A DNA stretch of 64,000 bases from Methylobacterium sp. E-065. Lineage in GTDB: Bacteria; Pseudomonadota; Alphaproteobacteria; Rhizobiales; Beijerinckiaceae. The position numbers and the translations under genes are program-made. Shown one piece after another: positions 43,391-51,237 of this stretch. The notes under the pieces are model-generated. The model was not told the DNA's origin. It saw only the letters and a list, made by a program, of their open reading frames with translations, and searched no databases. Every line of letters begins with the position of its first letter. The first letter of the stretch is position 1. The stretch is from NCBI RefSeq assembly GCF_022829605.1, contig NZ_JAKSYD010000114.1, positions 332,367 through 396,366 on the forward strand, in the 5' to 3' direction.

Positions 43391-43657
43391 ATGACCATGT
43401 CCCTCCTCGCCTGGATCGTCCTCGGCCTGATCGCCGGCTTCATCGGTAGCAAGATCGTCAACAACACTGGCCAGGGGCTCGTCGTCGACATTCTGCTCGG
43501 CGTGGTCGGTGCCGTCGTCGGCGGCTTCCTGTTCAACCAGTTCGGCCAGCCCGGGGTGTCCGGCGTGAACCTCTACAGCCTGCTCGTCGCCGTCGTCGGC
43601 GCCGTGGTCGTGCTGTGGCTCTACCACGCCCTCATGGGCCGCCGCCGGGTCGTCTGA
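43391..43657 (+). CDS. GlsB/YeaQ/YmgE family membrane protein
   Basis: An 88-residue inner-membrane protein with three hydrophobic segments and the family pattern WIVLGLIAGFIGSKIV near the N-terminus and the Gly-rich GVVGAVVGGFLF. Members are induced by general stress or acid in many bacteria, with unknown mechanism. AGGA lies just before the ATG; a second ATG two codons later is possible. It opens a run of stress-type genes on the plus strand. Confidence 0.85.
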   Translation: MTMSLLAWIVLGLIAGFIGSKIVNNTGQGLVVDILLGVVGAVVGGFLFNQFGQPGVSGVNLYSLLVAVVGAVVVLWLYHALMGRRRVV

Positions 43658-43706
43658 CCCGCCGCGCCCTTTCAGCTTTCCGAACCAACAACCCAGGAGA
43701 ACCACC

Positions 43707-44693
43707 ATGGCCACCGTCAACGAGCCCACGCCCGTATCCCCCGGACGCCCGATACCGGATCGCACCGTCGTCGACCGCGACCTGCCGCAGACCACCATGG
43801 TCACGCCGGCCGAGGACATGCGCACGATGATGCTGCACTCCGTCTCCTGGGGCGCGGTCCTCGCTGGAGCCACGGTCGCCCTGATCTCCCAGGTCATCCT
43901 GAACATGCTGGGGCTCGGCATCGGCCTCTCGACGGTCGATCCGATGGGTGACGGCACCCCGGCGGCGAGTTCGCTCGGCATCGGTGCCGGCCTCTGGTTC
44001 GTCGTCTCCGGCGTGCTCGCGGCCGTCGCCGGTGGCTACTTCGCCGGACGCCTGTCCGGTAAGCCCTCGACCTCGACGGCCGGCTATCACGGTCTCCTCG
44101 CCTGGGCGGTCTCGACCCTCGTGGTGCTCTACATGCTGTCGTCGGCCGCCAGCGGCATCGTCAGCGGCGCCATGGGCACCGCCTCCTCGGCCATCGGCGG
44201 GGTCGGCAACGCGATGGGCGGTTCCGTCTCGACCCTGGCGCAGGCCGCCGCCCCGTCGCTGACCAAGGTCACCGACCCGTTCTCGAACATCGAGTCCAAT
44301 GTCCGCAACGGCACCGGATCCGATCCGGCCGCCCTAAAGGATACCGCGGTGACCGCCATGCGTGCCGCCGTCTCGGGCGACGGCGCACAGCAGGCCGCCG
44401 CCCAGGAGAAGGCCGCCGTGGCCCTTTCCAAGGCGCAGAACATCCCGGTCGAGCAGGCCCGGACCCAGGTCGCGCAGTACACCCAGCAGTTCAAGGAGAC
44501 CGTCGCCTCGGCCAAGGAGCAGTCCAAGCAGATCGCCGACGCCACCGCGCGCCGCGTGTCCCAGGGCGCGCTGTTCGGGGCCCTCGCGCTGATCTTCGGG
44601 GCGCTCGCCTCCTTCTTCGCCGGCCGCGGTTCGGCCGTCGATCCGACCGTCACCCGCACCGCCCCGAACACCCTGACCCCGCGCCGGGCATGA
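43707..44693 (+). CDS. membrane protein of a stress cluster
   Basis: A 328-residue protein with membrane segments at about 48-72, 95-115, 130-155 and a last one near 285-305. Between the last two is a long Ala/Gln-rich coiled-coil-like periplasmic or cytoplasmic region (QQAAAQEKAAVALSKAQNI, FKETVASAKEQSKQIADA). No catalytic motif. AGGAGA precedes the ATG, and its end overlaps the next gene by 4 bp. An envelope-stress role is inferred from the neighbours. Confidence 0.7.
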   Translation: MATVNEPTPVSPGRPIPDRTVVDRDLPQTTMVTPAEDMRTMMLHSVSWGAVLAGATVALISQVILNMLGLGIGLSTVDPMGDGTPAASSLGIGAGLWFVVSGVLAAVAGGYFAGRLSGKPSTSTAGYHGLLAWAVSTLVVLYMLSSAASGIVSGAMGTASSAIGGVGNAMGGSVSTLAQAAAPSLTKVTDPFSNIESNVRNGTGSDPAALKDTAVTAMRAAVSGDGAQQAAAQEKAAVALSKAQNIPVEQARTQVAQYTQQFKETVASAKEQSKQIADATARRVSQGALFGALALIFGALASFFAGRGSAVDPTVTRTAPNTLTPRRA

Positions 44694-45196
44694 GCGTCGG
44701 CGACACCGCCGCGACCGAGCCCCATGGGCCCGGGGCGCCCTCAGGCACCGCGGCGGAGGTCGCCGTCGGCGAGGAGGCGGTCCTTCCGCTGATCGAGGAG
44801 ACCGCGCGCATCGAGAAGCGTGCGGTCGAGACCGGACGGGTCCGTGTCAGCACGCGAACCGACACCCTCGACCAGGTCCTGCGCGAGACCCTGCGCAGCG
44901 ACATGGTCGGGGTGACCCGGGTGCCCGTCAACCGGACCCTCGCCGAGGGCGAGGCACCCCCGGTGGTCAGGACGGAGGCCGGGGTGACCATCATCCCGGT
45001 GCTGGAAGAGATCCTCGTCGTCGAGAAGCGCCTTGTCCTGAAGGAGGAGGTGCACATCCGCCGGATCACGGCGGGCGAGGACGTCGAGATGCCGGTGACG
45101 CTGCGCAGGCAGCACGCCGTGATCGAACGCGTGTCCCCCGAGGGGCACGTCACGGAACAGGCCGCCACGCACCCGTCACAGGAGCCGACATCATGA
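44690..45196 (+). CDS. DUF2382 (YsnF/AvaK-type) protein
   Basis: A 168-residue cytoplasmic protein with the DUF2382 pattern: VLPLIEETARIEKRAVETG, VTRVPVNRTLAEGEAPPVVR and IIPVLEEILVVEKRLVLKEE, ending in RRQHAVIERV. Such proteins accompany stress genes; molecular function is unknown. Start and stop overlap both neighbours by 4 bp, so translation of three genes is coupled. Confidence 0.82.
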   Translation: MSVGDTAATEPHGPGAPSGTAAEVAVGEEAVLPLIEETARIEKRAVETGRVRVSTRTDTLDQVLRETLRSDMVGVTRVPVNRTLAEGEAPPVVRTEAGVTIIPVLEEILVVEKRLVLKEEVHIRRITAGEDVEMPVTLRRQHAVIERVSPEGHVTEQAATHPSQEPTS

Positions 45197-46116
45197 CCCA
45201 GACCATCACCGCCATGTACGACACCCATCCCGAGGCGGTCGCCGCCCAGGGCAAGCTCGTCGCCCTCGGCATTCCCGCCGGCGCGATCAAGCTGATTTCC
45301 GGCACCCAGGCCGGCACGACCGGAACCACGACCAAGGCCGACGAAGGCATGTGGGGCTCGATCAAGGACTTCTTCATGCCGGAGGAAGACCGGCACGCCT
45401 ACGGCGAGGGCCTTCATCGCGGCGGCACGATGCTGAGCGCCGAGGTCGACGACGCGCACGTCCACGCCGCCTCCGATATCCTGGAGGAGCACGGCTCGGT
45501 CGATCTCGACGAGCGCGAGGCCACCTGGCGCAAGGAAGGCTGGGACGGTCGTGCGACCGGTTCCACCAGCATGACCGCGCCGGTTGCCGCCGCAGCGCTC
45601 GGTGAGGGTGCGATGTCTTCCGACCACGCCGCCACGACCCGTGACAGCGGCCTGCACGCCGCCGGATCGTCCGAGGCCGTCGCCGCCCACGGTACCGCCA
45701 CCGGGACCGATTACATCCCCGTGGTCGAGGAGCGCCTCAACGTCGGCAAGCGCATGGTCGACGCCGGCCGGGTCCGGGTTCGGTCCTACGCCGTCGAGAA
45801 GGACGTCAGCGAGAACGTCACCCTCCACGACGAGACCGTGAGCGTCGACCGTCGCGTCGTCGACCGCGCCGTCACCCCGGGGGACATGGCGCTGTTCGAG
45901 GACAAGGTCATCGAGGCGACCGAGATGCGCGAGCAGGCGGTGGTGTCGAAGGACGCCCGCGTCGTTGGTGAGGTCGGCATCCGCAAGGATGCCGCACAGC
46001 GGGTGGAGACCGTGACCGACAAGGTCCGCCACACCGAGGTCGAGGTCGAGGACGGTCGCGGGACCGTCAGCCGTACCGGCACCACCACGGAAACCACCCC
46101 GCGCAAGCCGCTCTGA
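45193..46116 (+). CDS. DUF2382 protein with N-terminal general-stress domain
   Basis: A 307-residue protein. Residues 1-100 resemble the general stress protein 17M/GSP fold (MTQTITAMYDTHPEAVAAQ, then AIKLISG). The C-terminal half is a DUF2382 domain (YIPVVEERLNVGKRMVDAG, VSVDRRVVDRAVTPGD, FEDKVIEATEMREQAVVSK). The linker is Ala/Thr-rich. A strong hairpin follows the stop, suggesting the end of this operon. Confidence 0.82.
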   Translation: MTQTITAMYDTHPEAVAAQGKLVALGIPAGAIKLISGTQAGTTGTTTKADEGMWGSIKDFFMPEEDRHAYGEGLHRGGTMLSAEVDDAHVHAASDILEEHGSVDLDEREATWRKEGWDGRATGSTSMTAPVAAAALGEGAMSSDHAATTRDSGLHAAGSSEAVAAHGTATGTDYIPVVEERLNVGKRMVDAGRVRVRSYAVEKDVSENVTLHDETVSVDRRVVDRAVTPGDMALFEDKVIEATEMREQAVVSKDARVVGEVGIRKDAAQRVETVTDKVRHTEVEVEDGRGTVSRTGTTTETTPRKPL

Positions 46117-46127
46117 GGCGATCACGT

Positions 46128-46153
46128 CCGGGACCGGTTCGAGCCGGTCCCGG
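46128..46153 (+). terminator. hairpin after the DUF2382 genes
   Basis: A perfect 10-bp inverted repeat, CCGGGACCGG/CCGGTCCCGG with a six-base loop, starts 11 bp after the stop. No U-tract follows, as is common in this GC-rich genome. Confidence 0.6.
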
Positions 46154-46167
46154 CTCCGTACGATTCC

Positions 46168-46470
46168 ATGTCCACCTTTCGCGAAAGCCCCGTCGCCGTG
46201 ATCAAGCTTCGCCACCTCGTCGCATTTGCGGTCCTCGCGTCGTCATGCGTCCCGCTCGGCGCGCAGGCACGGGAGGAGACCGGCTCCAGGGCATCGCTGA
46301 AGCCGTTCTGCTCGGCCGACTACGTCCGTCTCTGCGACGGCCTCGACCTGAACGGACCCGAGGTCGTCGCCTGCTTCCGCAGGAACGCCCGGGAGGTCTC
46401 GCCCGGGTGCCGGGCTGCCATCGCGGAGCATGCCGAGACAACATCCGAACGGTCGGCCGCCTCGCGATAG
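46168..46470 (+). CDS. secreted cysteine-rich small protein
   Basis: A 100-residue protein with a signal peptide to about residue 35 (GAQA). The mature part has the pattern FCSADYVRLCDGLDLNGPE, then VACFRRNAREVSPGCRAAI, i.e. four cysteines spaced as in small periplasmic cysteine-rich repeat proteins of methylobacteria and relatives. Function unknown. Confidence 0.65.
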   Translation: MSTFRESPVAVIKLRHLVAFAVLASSCVPLGAQAREETGSRASLKPFCSADYVRLCDGLDLNGPEVVACFRRNAREVSPGCRAAIAEHAETTSERSAASR

Positions 46471-46521
46471 CAGTTGGCCACCTCTTTCGCCCGCCACCGA
46501 TCCCATCCCGAAGGAAACACC

Positions 46522-46821
46522 ATGAAGATCCTCACCACCCTGACCGCCGCGATGGCGATGACGCTCCTTGGCGCCGGCGTCGCCTCGGCCAAGCCATGTG
46601 CGGTCGGAACCACCACGAACAGCACCGGCCAGAAGGGCTCGGCCGATGTTTCCTCGAAGGTCGATGGCGGCACGACCGCGAAGGTCTCGCCGGGCGCCAA
46701 GGCCGAATCCCCCGGCACGGTCGGCGCGATGAACAACGTCGGTTCGAACGCGACACCCGCCGCCAACGAGGCCAAGCCGCCCGAGGGCAAGGTGGTCAAG
46801 CCCGGCGACGACGATTGCTGA
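46522..46821 (+). CDS. exported small hypothetical protein
   Basis: A 99-residue secreted protein. The signal peptide ends near residue 23 (GVASA), followed by a low-complexity Gly/Thr/Ala/Lys-rich mature part with Cys near both ends (KPCAVG, and a C-terminal DDDC). AAGGAAA lies 5 bp before the ATG. No family recognised. Confidence 0.65.
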   Translation: MKILTTLTAAMAMTLLGAGVASAKPCAVGTTTNSTGQKGSADVSSKVDGGTTAKVSPGAKAESPGTVGAMNNVGSNATPAANEAKPPEGKVVKPGDDDC

Positions 46822-46861
46822 TCGGTGCGAAGCTTACATTGAAACCGAACGGAGACATCCC

Positions 46862-47350
46862 ATGAGTGACGGCTTTCCCTCGATGACGGCGCTGCTCGGC
46901 CTGTTGGCCGTGGCGGGCTTCCAGAACCGGGACAAGATCCAGGAGATGCTCGGCGGAGCCGGCCACGGTGGTCCCGCGACCGCAGGACAGGGCGGCGCCG
47001 CGGGACAGGGTGGTCTCGGCGGCCTCCTCGGTAATCTCGGAGGCGCCCTCGGGGGTGCCGGTGCCGGTGGCCTGCTCAGCGGCGGCCTCGGACAGCTCGT
47101 CGACTGCTTCCGCGAGAACGGCCACGGCGAGGCGGCCGACTCCTGGGTGAACCACGGGCCGAACGCCGAGATGAAGCCCGATCACCTGAGGTCGGCCATC
47201 GGCCCCGACGTCCTCGATACGCTGTCGCGGCAGACCGGCCTTTCGCACGACGACCTTCTGTCCAGGCTCTCGCGAGAGCTGCCCTCCGCGGTGGACCGCT
47301 ACACCCCCGACGGCAGGCTGCCGTCCTCCGTCGCGGGCATGCCGGGCTGA
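46862..47350 (+). CDS. YidB-like (DUF937) protein
   Basis: A 162-residue protein with a Gly/Ala-rich N-terminal half ([11 protein letters not shown]..., [15 protein letters not shown]) and the YidB C-terminal block [18 protein letters not shown], followed by [19 protein letters not shown]. The C-terminal motif is diagnostic for the DUF937/YidB family, of unknown function. CGGAGACA precedes the ATG; the same leader context (ACCGAACGGAGA) recurs before the CsbD gene at 47720. Confidence 0.8.
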   Translation: MSDGFPSMTALLGLLAVAGFQNRDKIQEMLGGAGHGGPATAGQGGAAGQGGLGGLLGNLGGALGGAGAGGLLSGGLGQLVDCFRENGHGEAADSWVNHGPNAEMKPDHLRSAIGPDVLDTLSRQTGLSHDDLLSRLSRELPSAVDRYTPDGRLPSSVAGMPG

Positions 47351-47448
47351 GGAACCACCCGGTCGATCCCGTAGGTATCGAAGTCGCGGAACCGACCGGC
47401 CACCACGTTCGCATCGGGGCACGTAAATCCCCGTCACGGGAGGGCCAG

Positions 47449-47646
47449 ATGTCCGGAAGCGCACACGCCAAGGCCGCCGAACGCCATGCGGCAGCGGCCA
47501 AGTCACACCGGAAGGCCGCTCGGCACCTCGACGACGGCAACGAGGAGAAGGCCGCCAAGCACGCCGCGAAGGCCGATGACCGGGCGAAGGAGGCAAACCA
47601 GAGCTCGATCAAGGCGCGACCCAAGAAGGCCCCCTCGAAGAAGTAA
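47449..47646 (+). CDS. small Lys/Ala/His-rich protein
   Basis: A 65-residue, highly basic, helical protein (HAKAAERHAAAAKSHRKAARH...) resembling Ala/Lys-rich DNA-associated or desiccation-type proteins. GGGAGGG lies 4 bp before the ATG. No domain is assignable. Confidence 0.6.
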   Translation: MSGSAHAKAAERHAAAAKSHRKAARHLDDGNEEKAAKHAAKADDRAKEANQSSIKARPKKAPSKK

Positions 47647-47719
47647 TCAAACTCATGGTGTCGGCTCGAAGCGCGCTTGCCGCGGGCCGGCTCAACCTCG
47701 AACCGAACGGAGATAGATC

Positions 47720-48082
47720 ATGGACGAGAACCGCATCACCGGCGCCGCCAAGGAACTCGGCGGCAAGGTCCAAGGTGCCGTCGGCGACGTCACCGGCGAC
47801 CGCGGGACCCAGGCCAAGGGTACGGCCAACGAGGTCAAGGGCGCCGCCGAGAACCTCGTCGGCCAGGCCAAGGACGCCGTGCGCGACGTTGCCGGACAGG
47901 CAGGCGACCTCGCCGACAAGGCGATCAACAGGGGCCGGGATGCATTTCCCGAGGCCGAGCGTGCCTACCGCCAGGGTGGCGATGCCGTCGCGCAGTATGC
48001 CAAGGAGTCCCCGCTGACGATGGCGGCCATGGCCGGAGCCATCGGATACCTGCTCGCCATGGTGATCCACGGCCGTCGCTGA
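47720..48082 (+). CDS. CsbD family protein with DUF883-like membrane tail
   Basis: A 120-residue protein. Residues 1-60 are CsbD-like (ITGAAKELGGKVQGAVGDV, GTANEVKGAAENLVGQAKD). The rest resembles the ElaB/YqjD (DUF883) tail, with an amphipathic region and a C-terminal membrane anchor (MAAMAGAIGYLLAMVIHG). Such proteins are stress-induced and membrane- or ribosome-associated. GGAGA lies 7 bp before the ATG. Confidence 0.8.
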   Translation: MDENRITGAAKELGGKVQGAVGDVTGDRGTQAKGTANEVKGAAENLVGQAKDAVRDVAGQAGDLADKAINRGRDAFPEAERAYRQGGDAVAQYAKESPLTMAAMAGAIGYLLAMVIHGRR

Positions 48083-48466
48083 ATGGTCGCCGTCCGGGGC
48101 CAGGCTTACGATGGGCGTGGTCCCCGACCGGGGACGAGACGATGGGGACCCTTCGATGCCCCCCTGCGAACGCTGATCCACGATGGGTCGAACGACGACC
48201 TCTGGTACCTATGCCGCGGTGACGACCCAACCGACGTGTACGTCTTCCACGAGCCGAACGGGCCATCCGGCGGCAGGCCGTCCCGGATCGAGCTCGCGGC
48301 CTTCCTCGCGGCGGCGAACGGATCCCCCGAGCACCGCGCCCTCCTCGGAATGATCGGTTCCCTTGTGGGGACTGATCGTGCCGATCTCGCATTGGGCACT
48401 CCCACCCCCGAGCCGGGGGCCGCCGGTGCCGAACCGACCCCTGGCGAGGCTGCCTCGTCGATCTGA
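48083..48466 (+). CDS. hypothetical protein
   Basis: A 127-residue reading frame beginning at the base after the preceding stop. The central part (DGSNDDLWYLCRGD, VYVFHEPNGPSGG, RIELAAFLAA) looks conserved, while the first 25 residues overlap a 6-bp hairpin at 48120-48135 and may be non-coding. No better in-frame start is visible. Function unknown. Confidence 0.55.
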   Translation: MVAVRGQAYDGRGPRPGTRRWGPFDAPLRTLIHDGSNDDLWYLCRGDDPTDVYVFHEPNGPSGGRPSRIELAAFLAAANGSPEHRALLGMIGSLVGTDRADLALGTPTPEPGAAGAEPTPGEAASSI

Positions 48467-48496
48467 TCCGTTCCCTCCAGCGCCCGCGAGACCGTC

Positions 48497-49639
48497 ATGG
48501 CCATCGACTATCGTTCCGAACTCCGCAGGCCCCTCCCGTTCAGCCTCGCCGTCGTGGCGGCGGTCCTCCTGGTCTGGCTCGTCGTCGCCTCCATCGCCGG
48601 TGGGCGGCAGAGGACGGCGCGGGACCACCGCATTCAGGAGCTGGAGACGCGGCAGGTTACGCTGCAATCGGACCTCGATCAGCAAAGGGCGGCCGCGGGC
48701 ACCCTCGACGGGCTCAAGGCGAGGATCGCATCGGCCCAGCAGCAGGAGCAGGACATCACCCAGGCCGGCGAACAGGCCAAGGCGAGAGCCGCGGGCTTGG
48801 CGACGGAACAGCAGGCGGCCGAGCGCAAGGCCGGCGAGGCCAAGTCCACCGCCGAGGCCGAGGCCGCCAAGCTCACCGGGCTGCAGGCTCAGGTCAGCCA
48901 GGCGGAGCAGAGGCTCGCGCCGATGAAGGAGGCCACCACGGCCGCCGAGCAGGCCGCGACCGCACGGACCAAGGAGCTGGCCGACGTCGGGCGCCGGCTG
49001 GAGGAGACGCGACAGCAGGAGGCGAAGCTTCGGGCCGACATCGCCGCCATGTCCCAGGAGGCGACCGCCAAGACCGCCGACCTCGCCAAGGCCGAGGAGA
49101 GCCAGCAGAAGGCACGCGACGGCTCGGCCGCCGCGCAGAAGGATCTCGCCGAGGCTCGCACCGCCACCGAGCAGGTGACGGGACACAAGGCAGAACTGGA
49201 GCAGGCCATCGCCGGCCTGACCGCCAACCGCGAAAAGCTGACGAGCGACGTCTCCCAGGCTAGCCAACAGGTACAGCAGGCCAAGGACGGGTTGGCGGCC
49301 ACCCGGAAGGACCTGGCGACGGCGCAGTCCGAGAGGGACCGGGTCATCTCCGAGCGTGGCCAGGCCGAGCAGGCGCTCCAGAAGCTGACCGCCGACCGCG
49401 AGGGTGCGACCTCGGCGTTGGAGGCGCTGCAGAAGCGGCAGGCCGACGCCCAGGCTCAGTTGGCGACCCTCACCGAGACGCTGGCTAACCGAAACAAGGA
49501 GATGGCCGCCCTTGAGGACCGCCTCGGGACGACGCGGCAGGAGCTCGCAGCAGCCCAGGCCAAGCTCGCCGAGGCACGTCAGCAGCTCTCGGACCAACCG
49601 CCGGCCATGACGGTGCATCCCAACCCGGCCCAGAAATAG
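48497..49639 (+). CDS. membrane-anchored coiled-coil protein
   Basis: A 380-residue protein with one N-terminal membrane helix (about 13-37) and a continuous coiled coil of nearly 330 residues rich in Gln, Ala, Lys and Glu (ELETRQVTLQSDLDQQRAA, QQVQQAKDGLAATRKDLAT). The end is Pro-rich. It resembles tethering or scaffold proteins; no enzymatic domain. A role in envelope organisation is inferred from topology only. Confidence 0.75.
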   Translation: MAIDYRSELRRPLPFSLAVVAAVLLVWLVVASIAGGRQRTARDHRIQELETRQVTLQSDLDQQRAAAGTLDGLKARIASAQQQEQDITQAGEQAKARAAGLATEQQAAERKAGEAKSTAEAEAAKLTGLQAQVSQAEQRLAPMKEATTAAEQAATARTKELADVGRRLEETRQQEAKLRADIAAMSQEATAKTADLAKAEESQQKARDGSAAAQKDLAEARTATEQVTGHKAELEQAIAGLTANREKLTSDVSQASQQVQQAKDGLAATRKDLATAQSERDRVISERGQAEQALQKLTADREGATSALEALQKRQADAQAQLATLTETLANRNKEMAALEDRLGTTRQELAAAQAKLAEARQQLSDQPPAMTVHPNPAQK

Positions 49640-49967
49640 GCGCCGACCGCCTTGCCGAGGACGGAATGAGGTGGCCCAGGTGCGGCCGCACCTGGGGGCT
49701 TTCCCTGATGGCATCAGGATTTCGGGATGCGGCTCGGGGTGTCAGAACGGTCAGTCCTGCGCGGCGCGCAACGCACAGGATGCGGCAGGCTTCGGGCGGG
49801 AGAGCATGGCCATCCCGAGCGTCGGTTCGGCGTGGGGTCGCCTGATTGGCCGAGCGACCTGACGCCGCGTCGATATGGGGCGTGACACCTGGCCCCCTGT
49901 CAGCAACCGAGTCGTCAGTCGCAGGTTCTATCCAGGTCGGCGGGATCGACGATTGCATTCGTCCCGG
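49640..49967. other. intergenic region upstream of an HWE kinase gene
   Basis: About 330 bp. Frames here continue into the kinase gene (an ATG at 49875 is in frame) but carry no conserved sequence. I see no promoter or terminator I would defend. Confidence 0.4.
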
Positions 49968-51017
49968 ATGGAGGGCCACCGCGTTCCCGTGGCCCCGGGA
50001 AATAGGGGTGCGGCGTCGTTGCGTGACGAGATTGGGCCGGGCGACATCGACCTGAGGCTGTTGAAGGCCGCCGTGGAGGCGACCGGCGAGGCCATCCTGA
50101 TCACCTCCGCGGAGCTGGATGAGCCTGGGCCGCGCATCGAGTACGCAAACGGTGCCTTCCTGCGCCTCACCGGTTACCGATTGGACGAGGTCATCGGCCG
50201 GAGCCCTCGTTTCCTGCAGGGGCCGAAGACCGAACGCGCCGAACTCGAACGTGCCCGGACATCGCTTGCGGCGGGCGAGGCATTCCACGGCGAGGCGCTG
50301 AACTACCGCAAGGACGGCTCGACCTACATGGTCGAATGGCTGATCACACCGGTCCGGGAGGCCGATGGCAGCATTACCCATTGGGTCTCGGCCCAACGAG
50401 ACGTCACCGACCGCCGCGCCTTCGAGGACCGGCAGGCCATGATGGTCCGTGAACTCCACCATCGCGTGAAGAACACACTCGCAACCGTCCAAGCCGTCCT
50501 CAACGCGACCATGCGCTCGGCCGTCTCGCTGCCCGAATTCGGACGGGCCTTCACCGGCCGCATCGTCTCGCTCGCCCGGACCCATGCGCTCATCACCGAG
50601 GACCAGGCGCAGGTCGCCTCTTTCGAGGGCCTGCTCAGGGCTGAGCTCGATCCATACAACGAGGATCACCGCGTCACGCTTCGGGGACCGGACCTGAGGC
50701 TTCCCTCCGAAGTCGCCGTACCGGTCGGCATGGCCTTGCATGAGCTGACCTCCAACGCGCTCCGGCACGGGGCCTTGGCGCATCCCGGCGGCCGGCTCAC
50801 GGTGACCTGGACGGTGGAGGATCGGACGGACACCGGATGGCTGGCCTGGGTCTGGAACGAGCACGACGGGCCACCGCCAGCCCTGCCGACCCGGGAGGGT
50901 TTCGGCATGCGCTTGATCAACAGGATCCTCGCCGCGCAGACGGGTGCCGAGGTGGATGTGGCGGCGGATGCCGACGGCCTTCGGATCAGCATCGGGATAC
51001 CGCTCGTGCGCCGCTAA
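49968..51017 (+). CDS. LOV-like PAS histidine kinase (HWE), photo-cysteine absent
   Basis: A 349-residue soluble sensor kinase. The PAS domain (about 25-140) is LOV-type by sequence: ANGAFLRLTGYRLDEVIG, RFLQGPKTERAEL, LNYRKDGSTYMVEWLITPV. But the flavin-adduct cysteine of the GRNCRFLQG motif is replaced (GRSPRFLQG), so blue-light adduct formation is not expected. The kinase part is HWE family with the phosphoacceptor His in RELHHRVKNTLATVQ and N-box HELTSNALRHG. An in-frame ATG at 49875 would add 31 residues. No response regulator is adjacent. Confidence 0.83.
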   Translation: MEGHRVPVAPGNRGAASLRDEIGPGDIDLRLLKAAVEATGEAILITSAELDEPGPRIEYANGAFLRLTGYRLDEVIGRSPRFLQGPKTERAELERARTSLAAGEAFHGEALNYRKDGSTYMVEWLITPVREADGSITHWVSAQRDVTDRRAFEDRQAMMVRELHHRVKNTLATVQAVLNATMRSAVSLPEFGRAFTGRIVSLARTHALITEDQAQVASFEGLLRAELDPYNEDHRVTLRGPDLRLPSEVAVPVGMALHELTSNALRHGALAHPGGRLTVTWTVEDRTDTGWLAWVWNEHDGPPPALPTREGFGMRLINRILAAQTGAEVDVAADADGLRISIGIPLVRR

Positions 51018-51237
51018 TGGTCTATCGTACGGTCGTTGAGCTCTTCGGCGTCGGTCGGAGGAAGGGCGGGCATCTTGGTCATGAGCCCCCCGATGCGGGG
51101 TTGTCGGCGGAACGCGCCATGGTCGGGTCCGCCCTTATGGATGGACGCGTGAACGTGATTTCCTGCCACGTCGGAATCCTCGGCAATCGGTGCGATTCAA
51201 GCCGCTTGAACCTCTTCTTTCCATGGATCGCCCAACG

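Noticed and set aside
47388..47409. Possible EcfG promoter GGAAC...CGTT before the Lys/Ala-rich gene
   Set aside because: Spacer is only 13 bp; the consensus needs 16-17.
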